NCBI GenBank assembly: GCA_902806595.1
Contig: CADCXC010000038.1
Location: forward strand, 4,278,001 to 4,342,000
Origin: Pyrenopolyporus hunteri
Lineage: Eukaryota > Ascomycota > Sordariomycetes > Xylariales > Hypoxylaceae
DNA: 64,000 bases
Reading direction: 5' to 3'
Made by a program: the position numbers and the translations under genes. Shown in pieces: positions 49,223 through 59,518 of this stretch. Under the pieces are notes generated by a model. That model was given only the letters and a program-made list of their open reading frames with translations. It did no database searches and was not told the DNA's origin. Positions within the stretch are counted from its first letter, which is position 1. Each line of letters starts with the position of its first letter.

Positions 49223-49942
49223 GTAGGTACCGTAGCGGCAAATTATAAAAATGAAAAACGATTATATACTTAAAAAACGTTAATTATAAAAAAACATTTT
49301 TTTTTTAAAAAATAATTTTTTATTATTTTACGCGTTTTTTTATTTTTATTTAATATTACGACGCGTAAATATTATATAATAATATAATATATAAAAAAAT
49401 TATCTTTTAACTTTACGTTCGAATTTTTTTTTTTTCTTTTATTTTTTTTTAATAATATTTTTAAGTCTCTTTTTAAATCTCCTTTTTTTAAATTTCTTTT
49501 TTATAAGTTTTCTCCTTTTAAATCTTCTTTTAAGTTTTTTTTTAAATTTTTAAGTTTTTAAATTTTTAGGTTTTTAAGTTTTTAAATTTCCAGGTTTTTA
49601 AGTTTTTAAATTTTTAAGTTTTTAAGTTTTTAAGTTTTTAAGTTTTTAAATTTTTAAATCTTTAAATTTCCTTTTAAATTTTTAAATTTTTATAAAGTAA
49701 AATATTATAAATAAATACTTAAATATTTAAGTAAACATTTAAATACGTAATTATATAATCGTTTCGTAACCGTAATAACGTAAAAAAAAAAAATAAATAA
49801 CTAAAAAATTATTTTTATTTTATTTAAAAAATCGTTACCGTAAGAAAAACGATTACCGTTCAATTAAATTTATATTATTAAGAAATCGTTTTTAAATATA
49901 CAACCGTTATCTATACTCACCGGTTGCCGCTATGGTACCTAC
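49223..49942. mobile_element. 720-bp RIP-degraded element with inverted termini
   Basis: The ends are GTAGGTACCGTAGCGGCAA (49223-49241) and, on the opposite strand, GTAGGTACCATAGCGGCAA (49942-49924): one mismatch in 19. The match continues inward to about 55 bp, where most differences are G/C to A/T. The interior is AT-rich and non-coding, with a TTTTTAAGTTTTTAAA-type tandem run at about 49520-49690. Its class is unknown. Confidence 0.65.
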
Positions 49943-50503
49943 TTAATCTAACGTTTGCTAATTTAGGCCTGGAATTTCCAGCGTCTAGAGGCCGCAAATT
50001 CCCTACGTGTACACTATGGACCGCCATAATTACAGCAAGGCTTAGCGCATTTCCCGCTGTGAGTGCATTGTAGCAGTTAATCCACAGGTACCACCTAGGA
50101 AGCACCTGCAGAGTGGGGTATGGAACGCTGCATGCCACTATGTTATAGCACGTTATTCGCTATGATAATGGCGAGCTGGCAGCGCAAATCGCTTTGGTAA
50201 TTTAGCAGTTACTACCACCTGTAATCGTACATTTGTAGCGGGGTCTGGATGCGCTGGAGCTCGCTGCAGTTTCGTAATTCTAGTGGCGTGTAGCGTATCA
50301 CGCCCTGTATCATTTAACCTGGGATCATTCAAAAACGCCATTATATTATATGCCCCCCATTTACCATTTACAGCTGTTTCTATTATGATATGCCACTGTT
50401 TTAGCCCTCCGTTTATGCGAATCTCTCCAACGCATTTCTTAAGTACAAACAAGCCTCTCCCTAGGAGCCCGAATAGTACACAAGTCAGGTCCTTAATCAC
50501 TCC
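49943..50503. other. Gene-free stretch with a direct-repeat copy
   Basis: Contains the right copy of the direct repeat and the 3' flank of the HHE gene. Nothing else is recognised. Confidence 0.5.
50029..50073 (+). repeat. Direct repeat, right copy
   Basis: ATTACAGCAAGGCTTAGCGC then AT and CGCTGTGAGTG; aligns with 48924-48968. Confidence 0.6.
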
Positions 50504-51303
50504 CTACGGCGATTGGCCGCCATATGGCTTCGTGGACTTGTAGTCCGGGAACTTGGCGAATAAGTCTCGGATCTTGTCGATCGGCGCGGTCATCAGGCCA
50601 ACCACGGTCTCGAAGGGGGGCTTGTCGGGTGCGCTAGGGTGGCTGCGCGTCGGCGTTAACCACTTCGTCTTCTCGAACTTCTGGCATAGTTCCTTCGACG
50701 CCGTCAGGCCGAGCGCATCTTCTAACTTGACTAGGTCGTGCTCCTCCTCTTCCTTGATGTGCTGCTTGAGGTCCTTGAAGAGCGCTTCGAGCGTGGGGAG
50801 GAAGTTCTCGTCCCCCGGTTTCAGGTTCTGGAATTCGTAGAGCTGTTCTTTGACCTTGGGGGACTTCGTTAGCTGGTGTTCATGTGCTGGAGCAAGGCGG
50901 GTTACAGTGAGTGGGTTACCTTTTGGTGTTCTGCGCGATCCTTGTTAGCCAACTGGGTTCCACCAGAAACCGACTTCTCCAGCATCGGATACACGACAAG
51001 TTCCTCCGCGATCGAGTGCCGGGCTAGCTCCCAGACGAAGAGATTTTGAAATCGTCTCTGCTCATCGGGGTCCTGGGAGCTCTTTATGCGGTTATAGTAA
51101 TCCTCTAGCTCGCTGTGGTCTTGCTGTATAGCTTGGCTTATTTTGAAAACTTCGCTGTGCTCGAGAGACTCGGCCTTGTTGCCCGGGAAATGGTGTTCTG
51201 CGTACGTGCGCCGCAAGACACGCGATGGTGCTGGCGCCCAGGCCCTTGCCGCGGGTCTTACAAAACGGACGAGGCGGATTGGTTGACGGAACATTTTGGG
51301 CAA
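50504..51303 (-). CDS. HHE hemerythrin-like domain protein, probably mitochondrial
   Basis: Two exons on the minus strand, 51303-50920 and 50854-50504, give 244 aa. The 65-bp intron (50855-50919) has a GTAACC donor and a CTAAC branch site 14 nt before the acceptor. An earlier AG inside it would also keep frame but would add six residues not expected in the family. Hemerythrin-like ligands recur: H63 (QDHSELEDYY), H96-x3-E100 (ARHSIAEELVVYP), H126 (AEHQKVKEQL) and H160-x3-E164 (QHIKEEEEHD), consistent with a four-helix di-iron bundle. The first 35 residues are Arg-rich without acids (RQPIRLVRFVRPAARAW), typical of a mitochondrial presequence. Family members bind O2, NO or iron, but the role of fungal HHE proteins is poorly known. 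The C-terminal Pro-rich tail ends PYGGQSP. Confidence 0.88.
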
Positions 51304-52218
51304 CAGATGGTAGAATCTTAGCTATAGAGGCTACGGGTGTAATCACGAAAGGCTGATTTTGGATTGGCCATCATCCATATATATTCGACCCGGCAGTCTT
51401 GTCATGACGATGTTCGTGACGATATCTGGCCGTCATTTTGGCATCTTCAATTCGAAAGAGGGACTATTTCGGGACGGGCCGCCAAGAGAACCACATGAGT
51501 AGCAAATCAGGACTTTGGTTTTACTCATCTTGGCACCGAATGATTGCATCAAGACGCTCACGACATTTTACTATTGTCGAACTCTTCAAATGATATACCG
51601 CCAAAAAGACGTCGACGTAATGGTGACGATGTGACTGCTTTCCTAAATAGGAAATCGGGCTAGGGTCCACCGCTCCTCCAGTCGTAGCCCTTCTAAGCAC
51701 ACTATCTAGACGAAGTCGTTCGCAGAGCATTTTTGATAATTTCTATGTATCTCTTATAGCTCACTTCATGCTTCCCAAGTATAATATTGATTAATTTACT
51801 GCCGTATCCGAAGCATTCAATAAATTCTAGGATACTCGGTAGTCCTACCACTAATTCAAAAAGTTTTATATTCTAGGTACAATATATACCCCTAGGTAGG
51901 GGTAGTATGTAACAGTGCTAGACCCCGCTAAAGCCTGGTAACAACCCCCCAAATTTTGGGAAAGGCCACTATCCATCCCCTATATACACGGTAATCCTAG
52001 TATGGTAGGGTACCTAGGGTAAAAGCCGTGTATTACATATGATCGCCGAGATACTTGCGGTCCCAGTAAGTTTTTAGCGGGCTTAAGTACCTAGGACTTC
52101 GTCCAGCTTAAGACCGTACTAAAATACAACACCCGCAATGGCAGCCGAATGATAACCACAGTACGCAGAATAAAGCACCACGCCGTTAAACAGAGAATGT
52201 GAGAGGCTCTTCGCCTCT
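51304..52218. other. Intergenic region
   Basis: Upstream of the HHE gene and downstream of the NLR-like gene. The short open frames show no family resemblance. A CCTAGGTAGGGG motif lies near 51.89 kb. Confidence 0.5.
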
Positions 52219-54141
52219 TCAAGGCATTACCAAAGAGTTATCTCGGCCTAGTCCCCACGAGGCTCTTTTCAAATCAGTGCTCTCTATCACTACTGTTTCT
52301 GTAAGCTGAAGCTGCTCCCTCAAATAAGCCGATCGTCCTGTCGTGGTGAATAAACATTTTAGCTTACTCCCCCTGATCGTTTGAATCAGTTCTTCAATAT
52401 ACTGCGCCGTGGTACGATCGTCTAGCCATTGAAACCCATCAATGACGCAGAGAATTGTATCCGGCATAAGTGATAGCAGGTCGCGGAAGAGGGTCAGCAT
52501 CTGTGACCAACACAGAATGGAGCCGTCAACTAATTGAAGCCGATTCGCGGAGAAATCAGCTGCGCTCTCAAATCGCGGGAGTAGGAGCTCAATCATTTGT
52601 CGCATCAAAGCGCAGACTAAAGCGACGCATAGCTGGGCCTTTGGTGTATCATTCCCTAGCCTCAGTTGCTCCCGACGGCGAAACTCGCAGAAGCTATAAG
52701 GAAGTCGGTCAGTTCATGCTGGACGCTGAGCAGTCGTATTTAAAACGTGTAGGCAGACTTACTAGGAGATGACTGGGATCCGGGAATTTTCCGCCAACTC
52801 TAAGATATTGCTAGCCAACATAGTGATTGGATTGTCAAAATCATCAGCGTCTATCGGCGGGCCCTCGAGCCAAAGAATGTGAGAGGATTCGTCCTTCATC
52901 CACTCGCTCAGTCGGCCTAGGACCTCAGAACTGATTCCCACCGTGTTAGAAGAATTGTCAGGTATCCGTACGCGCTCCCGGTCAAAGAAATCCTCAAAGT
53001 GTTTGGAGTTCAACGCCACTTCTTCCAACTCCCATTTAGCAAGGCCCGGTGAGCCAGACCTAGAATAAGAAGATATTCCGAAATATTGTGGCATGGATAA
53101 CGCAGAAATATGTGAAAACCCTAGCGATAAGTTAATATGTGCTTGGATCTATGGGTGATGGGTATATTCAACTTAGTAGATAGGTACTCACTCTCATCGG
53201 TAGAACGCACATTCCCCAACCATACCATCGCCCCATCCTGGAGCATACTAGTGAGACGATCAGCGAGCTGCCTCAATTGTTGCCCGTCTTCTCTTAACCG
53301 CTCTCTCGCCATCCGCTCCTCGGAGAGCTCCTGTTCAATTTTCTCTGCCATGTAAATCATCTCAGCATGTCGTCTTTTTTCCCCAGTTAATCCCAACCTA
53401 ACGTCGTGTGCTAACTCTTCAACAGTTAGCCTTGTTACTCGCTGCTCGGCACGAGAGCTTTGAGATGCCAAGTTCCGTATCATTTCCGACTTCCGCCGGA
53501 TTACCTCAACCTGGCTCTCGAACTTCTTATAGTAGTTCTCGTTAAAAGAGTCCAGTAGTCTCTTTCGTCTCTTCTCTGCTATCCAATCCATGGTATCTGA
53601 AAGGAAGACAAATACATGCGCGTATAAATCGGCAACTAACTCTATCATGGCTCGAGTCTTGAACAGCTGTAATTCCGATCTACATTCCAAGACATGCTCG
53701 CTGATACGGCATAACGCTTCTGATAGGCCCTCGGCGATGCGTTCGTGATTGACACTAGCCTGGCTCGAACTTAGAGAATAGTAAAAGGACGGTTCGGGGT
53801 GGATAATATACTTGTATGATGACGTTCAACGTCCCAGCAAAGATTGAGACGTATTCGTTCCCTTCCGGTATTAGTTTTAGCATCGATTTGTGCGAATCTA
53901 TTGTGCCGCAGAATCTGTGGAATAACTTCATGGCCCTGCCCCGGCGGCTGCTTTCTCGCTTTGATTGAGACGCTGCGGAAGCCTGTCGTACAAGATCAAC
54001 CACCGCTTCTATGGTAGGCTCCGACGTCTGTATATCTAGGCGATCCTCGTTGGGACTATTTATAAGAAAGGGCGCCCATTTCTCACGAAGCTTGTTTGAT
54101 TCAACAGCGATAACGCTTGTGATAGGGTCGCTCCTCAACAT
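52219..54141 (-). CDS. Fungal NLR-like (DUF7708-type) protein with degenerate P-loop
   Basis: Four exons on the minus strand, 54141-53812, 53759-53192, 53120-52763 and 52693-52219. The introns are 52, 71 and 69 bp and the phases agree, giving 576 aa. The N-terminal region (about 1-170, through NEYVSIFAGTLNVIIQ and LVADLYAHVFVFLSD) matches what I know of the DUF7708-type helical domain found upstream of NACHT-like domains in fungi. Residues 175-290 form a long charged coiled coil. A nucleotide-binding-like core follows: HILWLEGPPIDADD at 380-393 where the P-loop should be, a Walker B-like ILCVIDGFQWLDD (D504), and a sensor-like LFTTTGRS (533-540). No GKS/GKT is present, so ATP binding is doubtful. 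There are no C-terminal repeats; the protein stops soon after the sensor. Such proteins are linked to fungal nonself recognition, but no function is shown here. Confidence 0.8.
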
Positions 54142-54186
54142 AACTCATTAGTATGATCTCTAACTTTATTGTATATCATGGTGGTC

Positions 54187-54491
54187 TCACTCATCATCCG
54201 AGTCATGCTCAGATGGTTCAAAAAATATTCTCCATGGGTTCGTCAAATCTCTTGGATCTGGTCGGTCTTCGCTCAGGGCTCGGCCTAATACCCGGACGTC
54301 ATTACTGCTACGAGATAATCTTCCTTCGACCTCATTGCTATAAATTCGCACGAGCCTCCGCGACTCTCGAACATCGTCCGATGCGCTAGCCATGGGATTG
54401 TCCTTCCATGAAGTATCGCACCGTAAATTCCAGAAATAATCTTCAAGGCCGTGTAAGCCTCAAGAGTCGTTTGGCATTTTGAATCCTTCAA
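54187..54491 (-). pseudogene. Frameshifted coding relic
   Basis: Two overlapping minus-strand frames read like one protein broken by a one-base change: TTLEAYTAL in one frame and EDYFWNLRCDTSWKDNPMAS in the next, joining near 54440, then about 65 residues ending SEHDSDDE. No ATG-led frame joins them, although a splice acceptor could also explain the shift. It ends 45 bp before the start of the NLR-like gene on the same strand, so it could be a decayed neighbour or a 5' part of that gene. I do not recognise the family. Confidence 0.35.
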
Positions 54492-54849
54492 TTATCTCTG
54501 TCGGTTGGGGCTGAGAACAAGGTTGGCAGATGGATGCCTGGGTGCTGACGCGGTCCGTTGTAAGCTGCCTCTAGCATGCACATGATAGTGTCTAATCGAC
54601 AATATATTGCATCTGATTGGAGAAAAGGCAGTATGCCTCTCTGTAAGATGCTACCTACCATCCGCATATTACTTACTATTTAAGCTAGACTGTATTATAT
54701 GTGTGCCTAGTATTTGGGGTCCGGAAAGTGAGGCTCTGATATTATATTCTCTCATTTATCTATCCCACCCCAGGTTCATGAAAGAAGGAAAAGTTTCCAG
54801 TCCCAGCCCTAATTAATCGAATTTCTATCTAAGCTACATTGTGATAGAC
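54492..54849. other. Upstream region of the AAA ATPase gene
   Basis: No coding region. It serves as the 5' flank of the plus-strand AAA gene; I see no clear promoter motif. Confidence 0.45.
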
Positions 54850-57434
54850 ATGGGAATCAACGGTCAAGAGCAGTCCGATTTGGCAGGCGACAAGCCTAGG
54901 GGCCCCTGGATTAGATACCGTGTGGAACATAGGAACCGCGACACGAACGCGTTAATCCATCACCATGATACTCAGGGCCCCGACTTCGATGTTGAGGACA
55001 ATAACAGCGTGCATGGCCCAGTCTTTGCCGTAATAACCACGTTCAAGGTACTACCCCCCTCTCCGGGAGTGCCAGAGGCCGTGCCAACTTCATCTTCGCC
55101 ATCTCAATCATCTCCGCCAAGTTACTCCATCCGTCTACATTCTCCGGCTATCATCAACGCCCTTCAGACGGTGGTTCAGTATTACCCATCTCAAGACCTG
55201 ACTGGTGCCGTTGAAATAAAGTGGCCGTACCCTATCCTGGTCCATCACTATGAGGAACTGGACGATTTCCGCAAGCAGATTGTGTCTAAGGACGAGGCAG
55301 ATCTTTGCGTACGAGAAAAATGGACGTACGAACACGTCGGGCTACTTCTTGACTTCCTTGATCGTAACATTATGGAAGAGGTGAAGGCCGAAAAGGAGCG
55401 AAATGAGAAAGGATTTTTTACGTTCGAGTTTGCGTGGGTCAGCCTCAAGCCCGGGACCACTGTGTTGCTTCAGCCACGAGATAGCGGCGACAAGCTGCCG
55501 CGAGTGATACATTCTATATCTGGCGGCGTCTTCGAAACCCCCCGACGATCTTGGGAAATCGGGTACTGGAACATGTGCTACGACGGTCGTTACCTGGGAA
55601 GGAGCCTGAGCTACGCACGTTACGAAATATTCGACGGGCAGAGTAAGCTAAACAACGTAGAAGTGGGCAACCTAACTAGAGACGATCTTCCGGACGACGT
55701 TGCGAACCAGTTGCGATACGGTGAGATATATTGGAAATTGTTGAGAAAGCAATGTCGACATTACAAAGGTAAAACTCAAACCTTTCCACACAATGAGGTA
55801 TGCGAAGAATTCATGAGCTACAACCCTCCAATAAATTGATTGCAGGGAGAAAGTACCTACTTACAGACGTTCAGGTCGATGGGCTAGTCATGGCCGACCT
55901 CAAGAGTTACTACGCGAATCTTGATGTTAAACCCACTCTAATGGACTCCTCGGATTGCCGTAACTGGACATCAGACTGCAAATGCTCGGTTTGCAAAACT
56001 AGGAATCGTCCGGACAAGGAGAAAAAAATGGTATCGCTATTCGAGAATTATAACTACATCGGGATCGAAACGAGAGAAACCCTTACGCCTCATATGTACC
56101 TCCTTTGCAATTTCGAGATGATGGCGTTTGTCTTTAGGACCCGGAGCTGGGGTGAGTTAATAACGCCATTGACATCATGCGAACTTGGCTGACTTCTGAA
56201 TAAGAACTCTTACACACGCGCTACTTCTCAGAACCGCAATTTGACGAAGACTTGATAGACCACTTAGTCATGGAGTCGCGAAGAAAACAGACACTAAAGT
56301 CTCTAGCGAAAAGCTTCGCTCGTGTGAATAAGCACGGGGACACTTTGACCCGCGATCCATGGGCGGCGGACTTCGTAGAAGGGAAAGGGAAGTACGTACT
56401 CATGATCTCTATTACTGCTGTTACCTCTCGGTGTTAGGCAAGAAGCATTAACAAGCTGTAATTAATTAGTGGCCTCATTTTCCTACTACATGGTCGACCT
56501 GGTGTGGGGAAGACGTGTACTGCTGGTATGCATAACCCTACCCCTATCTTCATTGATCTGCATTATATCTGCTAATAAGCTAAACTCCCTACTCAGAATG
56601 CATTGCCGCTTTCACAAAGCGCCCCCTAATGGTGTTGACATCCAGCGACATAGGTACCGACCCGGGGATCGTTGAGCTCAATTTGACAAAGCATTTCAAA
56701 ACTGCGAGGAGTTGGGGTGCTGTCCTTCTAATCGATGAAGCCGATGTATTCATGGAGCGCCGCTCGACTGCCGACCTAGTCCGGAACAGCCTAGTAGCAG
56801 GTATGGCTTATAAAACAATCACAGAATTTCTCACCGATATATATAATCCTCCAGCTAATACGTAAAAATTCTCCATCCTCTAGGTTTCCTTCGAGCTCTC
56901 GAGTTCTACGACGGCATTCTGTTCCTTACTACCAATCGGGTCGGGTCATTCGACGATGCCTTCATCTCGCGCGTCCACGTACAGCTATATTACCCCGATT
57001 TCGATGATGACCAGCGGCGTCAAGTTTGGCAGACGTTTATCGACAAGCTTTCCAAAGAACGAGGCGATTATATGCGTCTCAATGTCGACGCGAAGGACTA
57101 TATTCGGGGTGCCGAGATGCGGGCTCTTAAATGGAACGGTAGAGAAATCAGAAACGGTAAGTTACCAATCAACAAACATGGAGTTGGGATCCCCCCGTTT
57201 CTCTCTAGACTAACTCTCATCGCGATCATAGCGTTCCAAACCGCCGTGTCTTTAGCAGAGTATGATGCCGAGAAAGGAGAAGATGGGAAGATCATAATCA
57301 CGGATGAGCATCTGAGAGCAGTCGTCGAGCTGTCCAGGGATTTCAAGAACTATCTCAACGAGCTTCATAAGGGCGACGAAGGGAAACGAGCGGAGAGGAA
57401 GTACGAACGTCTGGATTCGTATGATAGAAATTAG
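54850..57434 (+). CDS. AAA+ ATPase with fungal-specific N-terminal domain
   Basis: Seven exons: 54850-55768, 55846-56151, 56205-56391, 56470-56525, 56597-56800, 56884-57156, 57232-57434. Six GT-AG introns, all in phase, give 715 aa. I start at the ATG at 54850; the frame is also open from a GTG just upstream. Residues about 30-440 are a fungal DUF7025-type region (WIRYRVEH, then TFEFAWVSLKPG), including a short Cys cluster (CKCSVCKTR). The AAA core has Walker A HGRPGVGKT (478-486), Walker B LLIDEADVF with D536 and E537, a sensor-1 asparagine N575 in LTTNRVGSFDDAF, and SRVHVQLYYPDF. The lid region carries the C-terminal charged helix. The catalytic residues look intact, so it is probably active. 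Substrate unknown; this family is expanded in filamentous fungi. The fourth exon is only 56 bp and carries the whole Walker A. Confidence 0.88.
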
Positions 57435-57732
57435 TTCTATCGAGCTAGTTCATTTTTCCATCGTCTTATGCTTCATTTCTGAAGACGAGAGGCTAATCCC
57501 CTCCTGTAAGTACGATTCTAAACACTTCTCTGATCACTAACCTCCCTTTAGGGAGAGGGATCCTTTCCCGTATCAGGGGTCCCTGATGCTGAGTGTAAAA
57601 CCTATTAAGTTTTACATATACTTCTATATACGTATAGGTATTAGACAAGGAAGAGTAAGGATAGCCTAAGCCTCAATGCCGGGTTGTGAGGTGTCCTATC
57701 AAAAATATATATCCCAGTATTTCTTTAAGCCA
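57435..57732. terminator. Short spacer between convergent genes
   Basis: The AAA gene and the monooxygenase gene converge with 298 bp between stop codons, so both 3' UTRs and poly(A) sites must lie here. No defined signal is visible. Confidence 0.4.
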
Positions 57733-59518
57733 TTACGCCTTCAGACCGCCGAAACGGAATCCCTTATAACCGTTCGACGCGCAGCCACCAAGCCATGCCT
57801 TGTAGTTTGGCACACCTCCCAAGTACATCTGCGACTTTCTCGGCTTTCCGGGGATGTTGTCGCCCATGTACCACTATTATCCGGATAATTAGTCACTTTT
57901 CATCTTGAAATTCTACGGTGGATTGAAATTTCCTCTGAATATCAACTTACACCTTTGGCTTTTGGTAGAAGCGACGCATAAGCTACGGCTTCCACATGGT
58001 CAACCCAGGTCTTCTCGTTGTCTTCATCCGCCACGATGCTGCTCAAACCGGCGCGGTACATGCGATTCATGGTTTCGGCGATCCAGTTGCCTTGAATCTC
58101 GGAGCACGTGGGGCCGTTACAGAAAGCCGCGGGAGCCTGGGGTCCGCTTAAGAAAAACATGTTCGGGAACCCGGCCACCGTGATACCGCAATACGTGGTC
58201 GGGCCGTTCTTCTGGAACTTTTCCTTCAAGCTCTGACCGCCAAGTCCGCGGATGTCGATGGTCGCCAGCCCACCTGTAACGGCGTCGAAGCCCGTAGCGA
58301 GAACTACATTCCTCAACGTTAGTGTATATCACCCCCGAAGACGCATATCTCCCTCGAGGTACATGAAAGCGACTCACTGATTATGTCGAACTCAAACTCC
58401 CTCTCCGTCGTCCGAATGCCCTTCTCCGTCACTTCAACGACCGGTGTAGCATTAACGTCGACCAAATCCACATTCGGCTGATTGAACATCTCATAGTAGC
58501 CATCCTCAAGAGGCACCCTCTTGCAGCCAAAAGGATAGGGTTGCTTCTCCGGAGCCAAAAGCTCCTGGTGTCTGGGGTCGTTGAGGCGAGCTCGCGTCTT
58601 CTCGCGCCAGAACTTGTACGCCTCATAGTTGGCTTCAGTGGTGAATAACATATCCGTGTAGCTGCCAAGCCAGAAAGTGAAATCTCCGTTTTGCCACAAT
58701 TTCTCGTAGCAGGCGCGTCTCTGAGCCTCGTCATCCTCGAAAGTGGACTTCGAGAGGAAGCCAAAATCGAAGCCCCAGTAGCCATCGAAACACTTGCTAA
58801 AGAATTCTGCCTGCTCCGATTTAGGCATCGCATCCTCGCCATCGGCATAGTCAATCTGCTTCATGCGCAAAGGCATGGCAGGCGTACGCTGGAACACGAC
58901 TAGCTCACCAGCTTCCTTGCTCACGGCATGGGATAGCTGTACACCGGTAGAGCCCGTCCCGACAACAGCGATCTTCTTGCCTTTCAGATCCGGTTCGTCA
59001 TGTGGCCAATACGATGAGTGGAACATAAGGCCTTTGAATGACTCGATTCCTTTCCAGTTGGGCGTCGCCCTACTTGCAGCAATTCCAGTGTGTGGGAGAA
59101 AGAATGTTGCCTTAAAGATCCGACCATCCCTTGCGGTGATGATCCACTTATACTGGGCTTCATCCCAGATGGCCGAAGTGATGTAAGTGTCGAAGTAAGT
59201 GTCTTTTCTAAGATCCCATTTATCCGCCACGAACTCGAAGTACGCTCGCAGTTCTTTATGGCCTGGGAACCGTTGCTTCCAGTGCCAGTTCTTCCAGAGC
59301 TCGGGATCCGAGAACTGATAGTGGGGCATATGGCTGTCGACGCGAGCTCCTGGGTATCGGTTCCAGTACCAGATCCCACCATAGCCAGAACCCGCCTCCA
59401 CGAGTTTGACCTTGTATCCTTCGTCGCGGAGCCTCTTAAGTTGGTATACACCAGAGAAGCCGGCTCCGATGACGAGAGCATCCAGCTCTTCGATACGGTT
59501 TCCTTCGAGAGAACCCAT
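57733..59518 (-). CDS. Flavin-dependent Baeyer-Villiger monooxygenase
   Basis: Three exons on the minus strand, 59518-58378, 58303-57951 and 57873-57733, give 544 aa, the usual length. The introns are 74 and 77 bp. The second acceptor is fixed by the restored ATGFDAVTGG and the third by WYMGDNIPGK. Enzymes of this family use FAD and NADPH to insert oxygen next to a ketone, giving esters or lactones. Visible signatures: the FAD Rossmann G18-A-G20-F-S-G23, the Baeyer-Villiger fingerprint F161-K-G163-x3-H167-x3-W171-P172, the NADPH Rossmann G187-T-G189-S-T-G192, and ATGFD near 385. All key residues are intact. The C-terminus NYKAWLGGCASNGYKGFRFGG matches cyclohexanone-monooxygenase-like fungal proteins. 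No signal peptide or membrane anchor. No other secondary-metabolism gene lies nearby, so a catabolic or detoxifying role is as likely as a biosynthetic one. Confidence 0.93.

Noticed and set aside
50504..59518. Secondary-metabolite cluster around the Baeyer-Villiger monooxygenase
   Set aside because: No polyketide synthase, peptide synthetase, terpene cyclase, transporter or regulator within the window.
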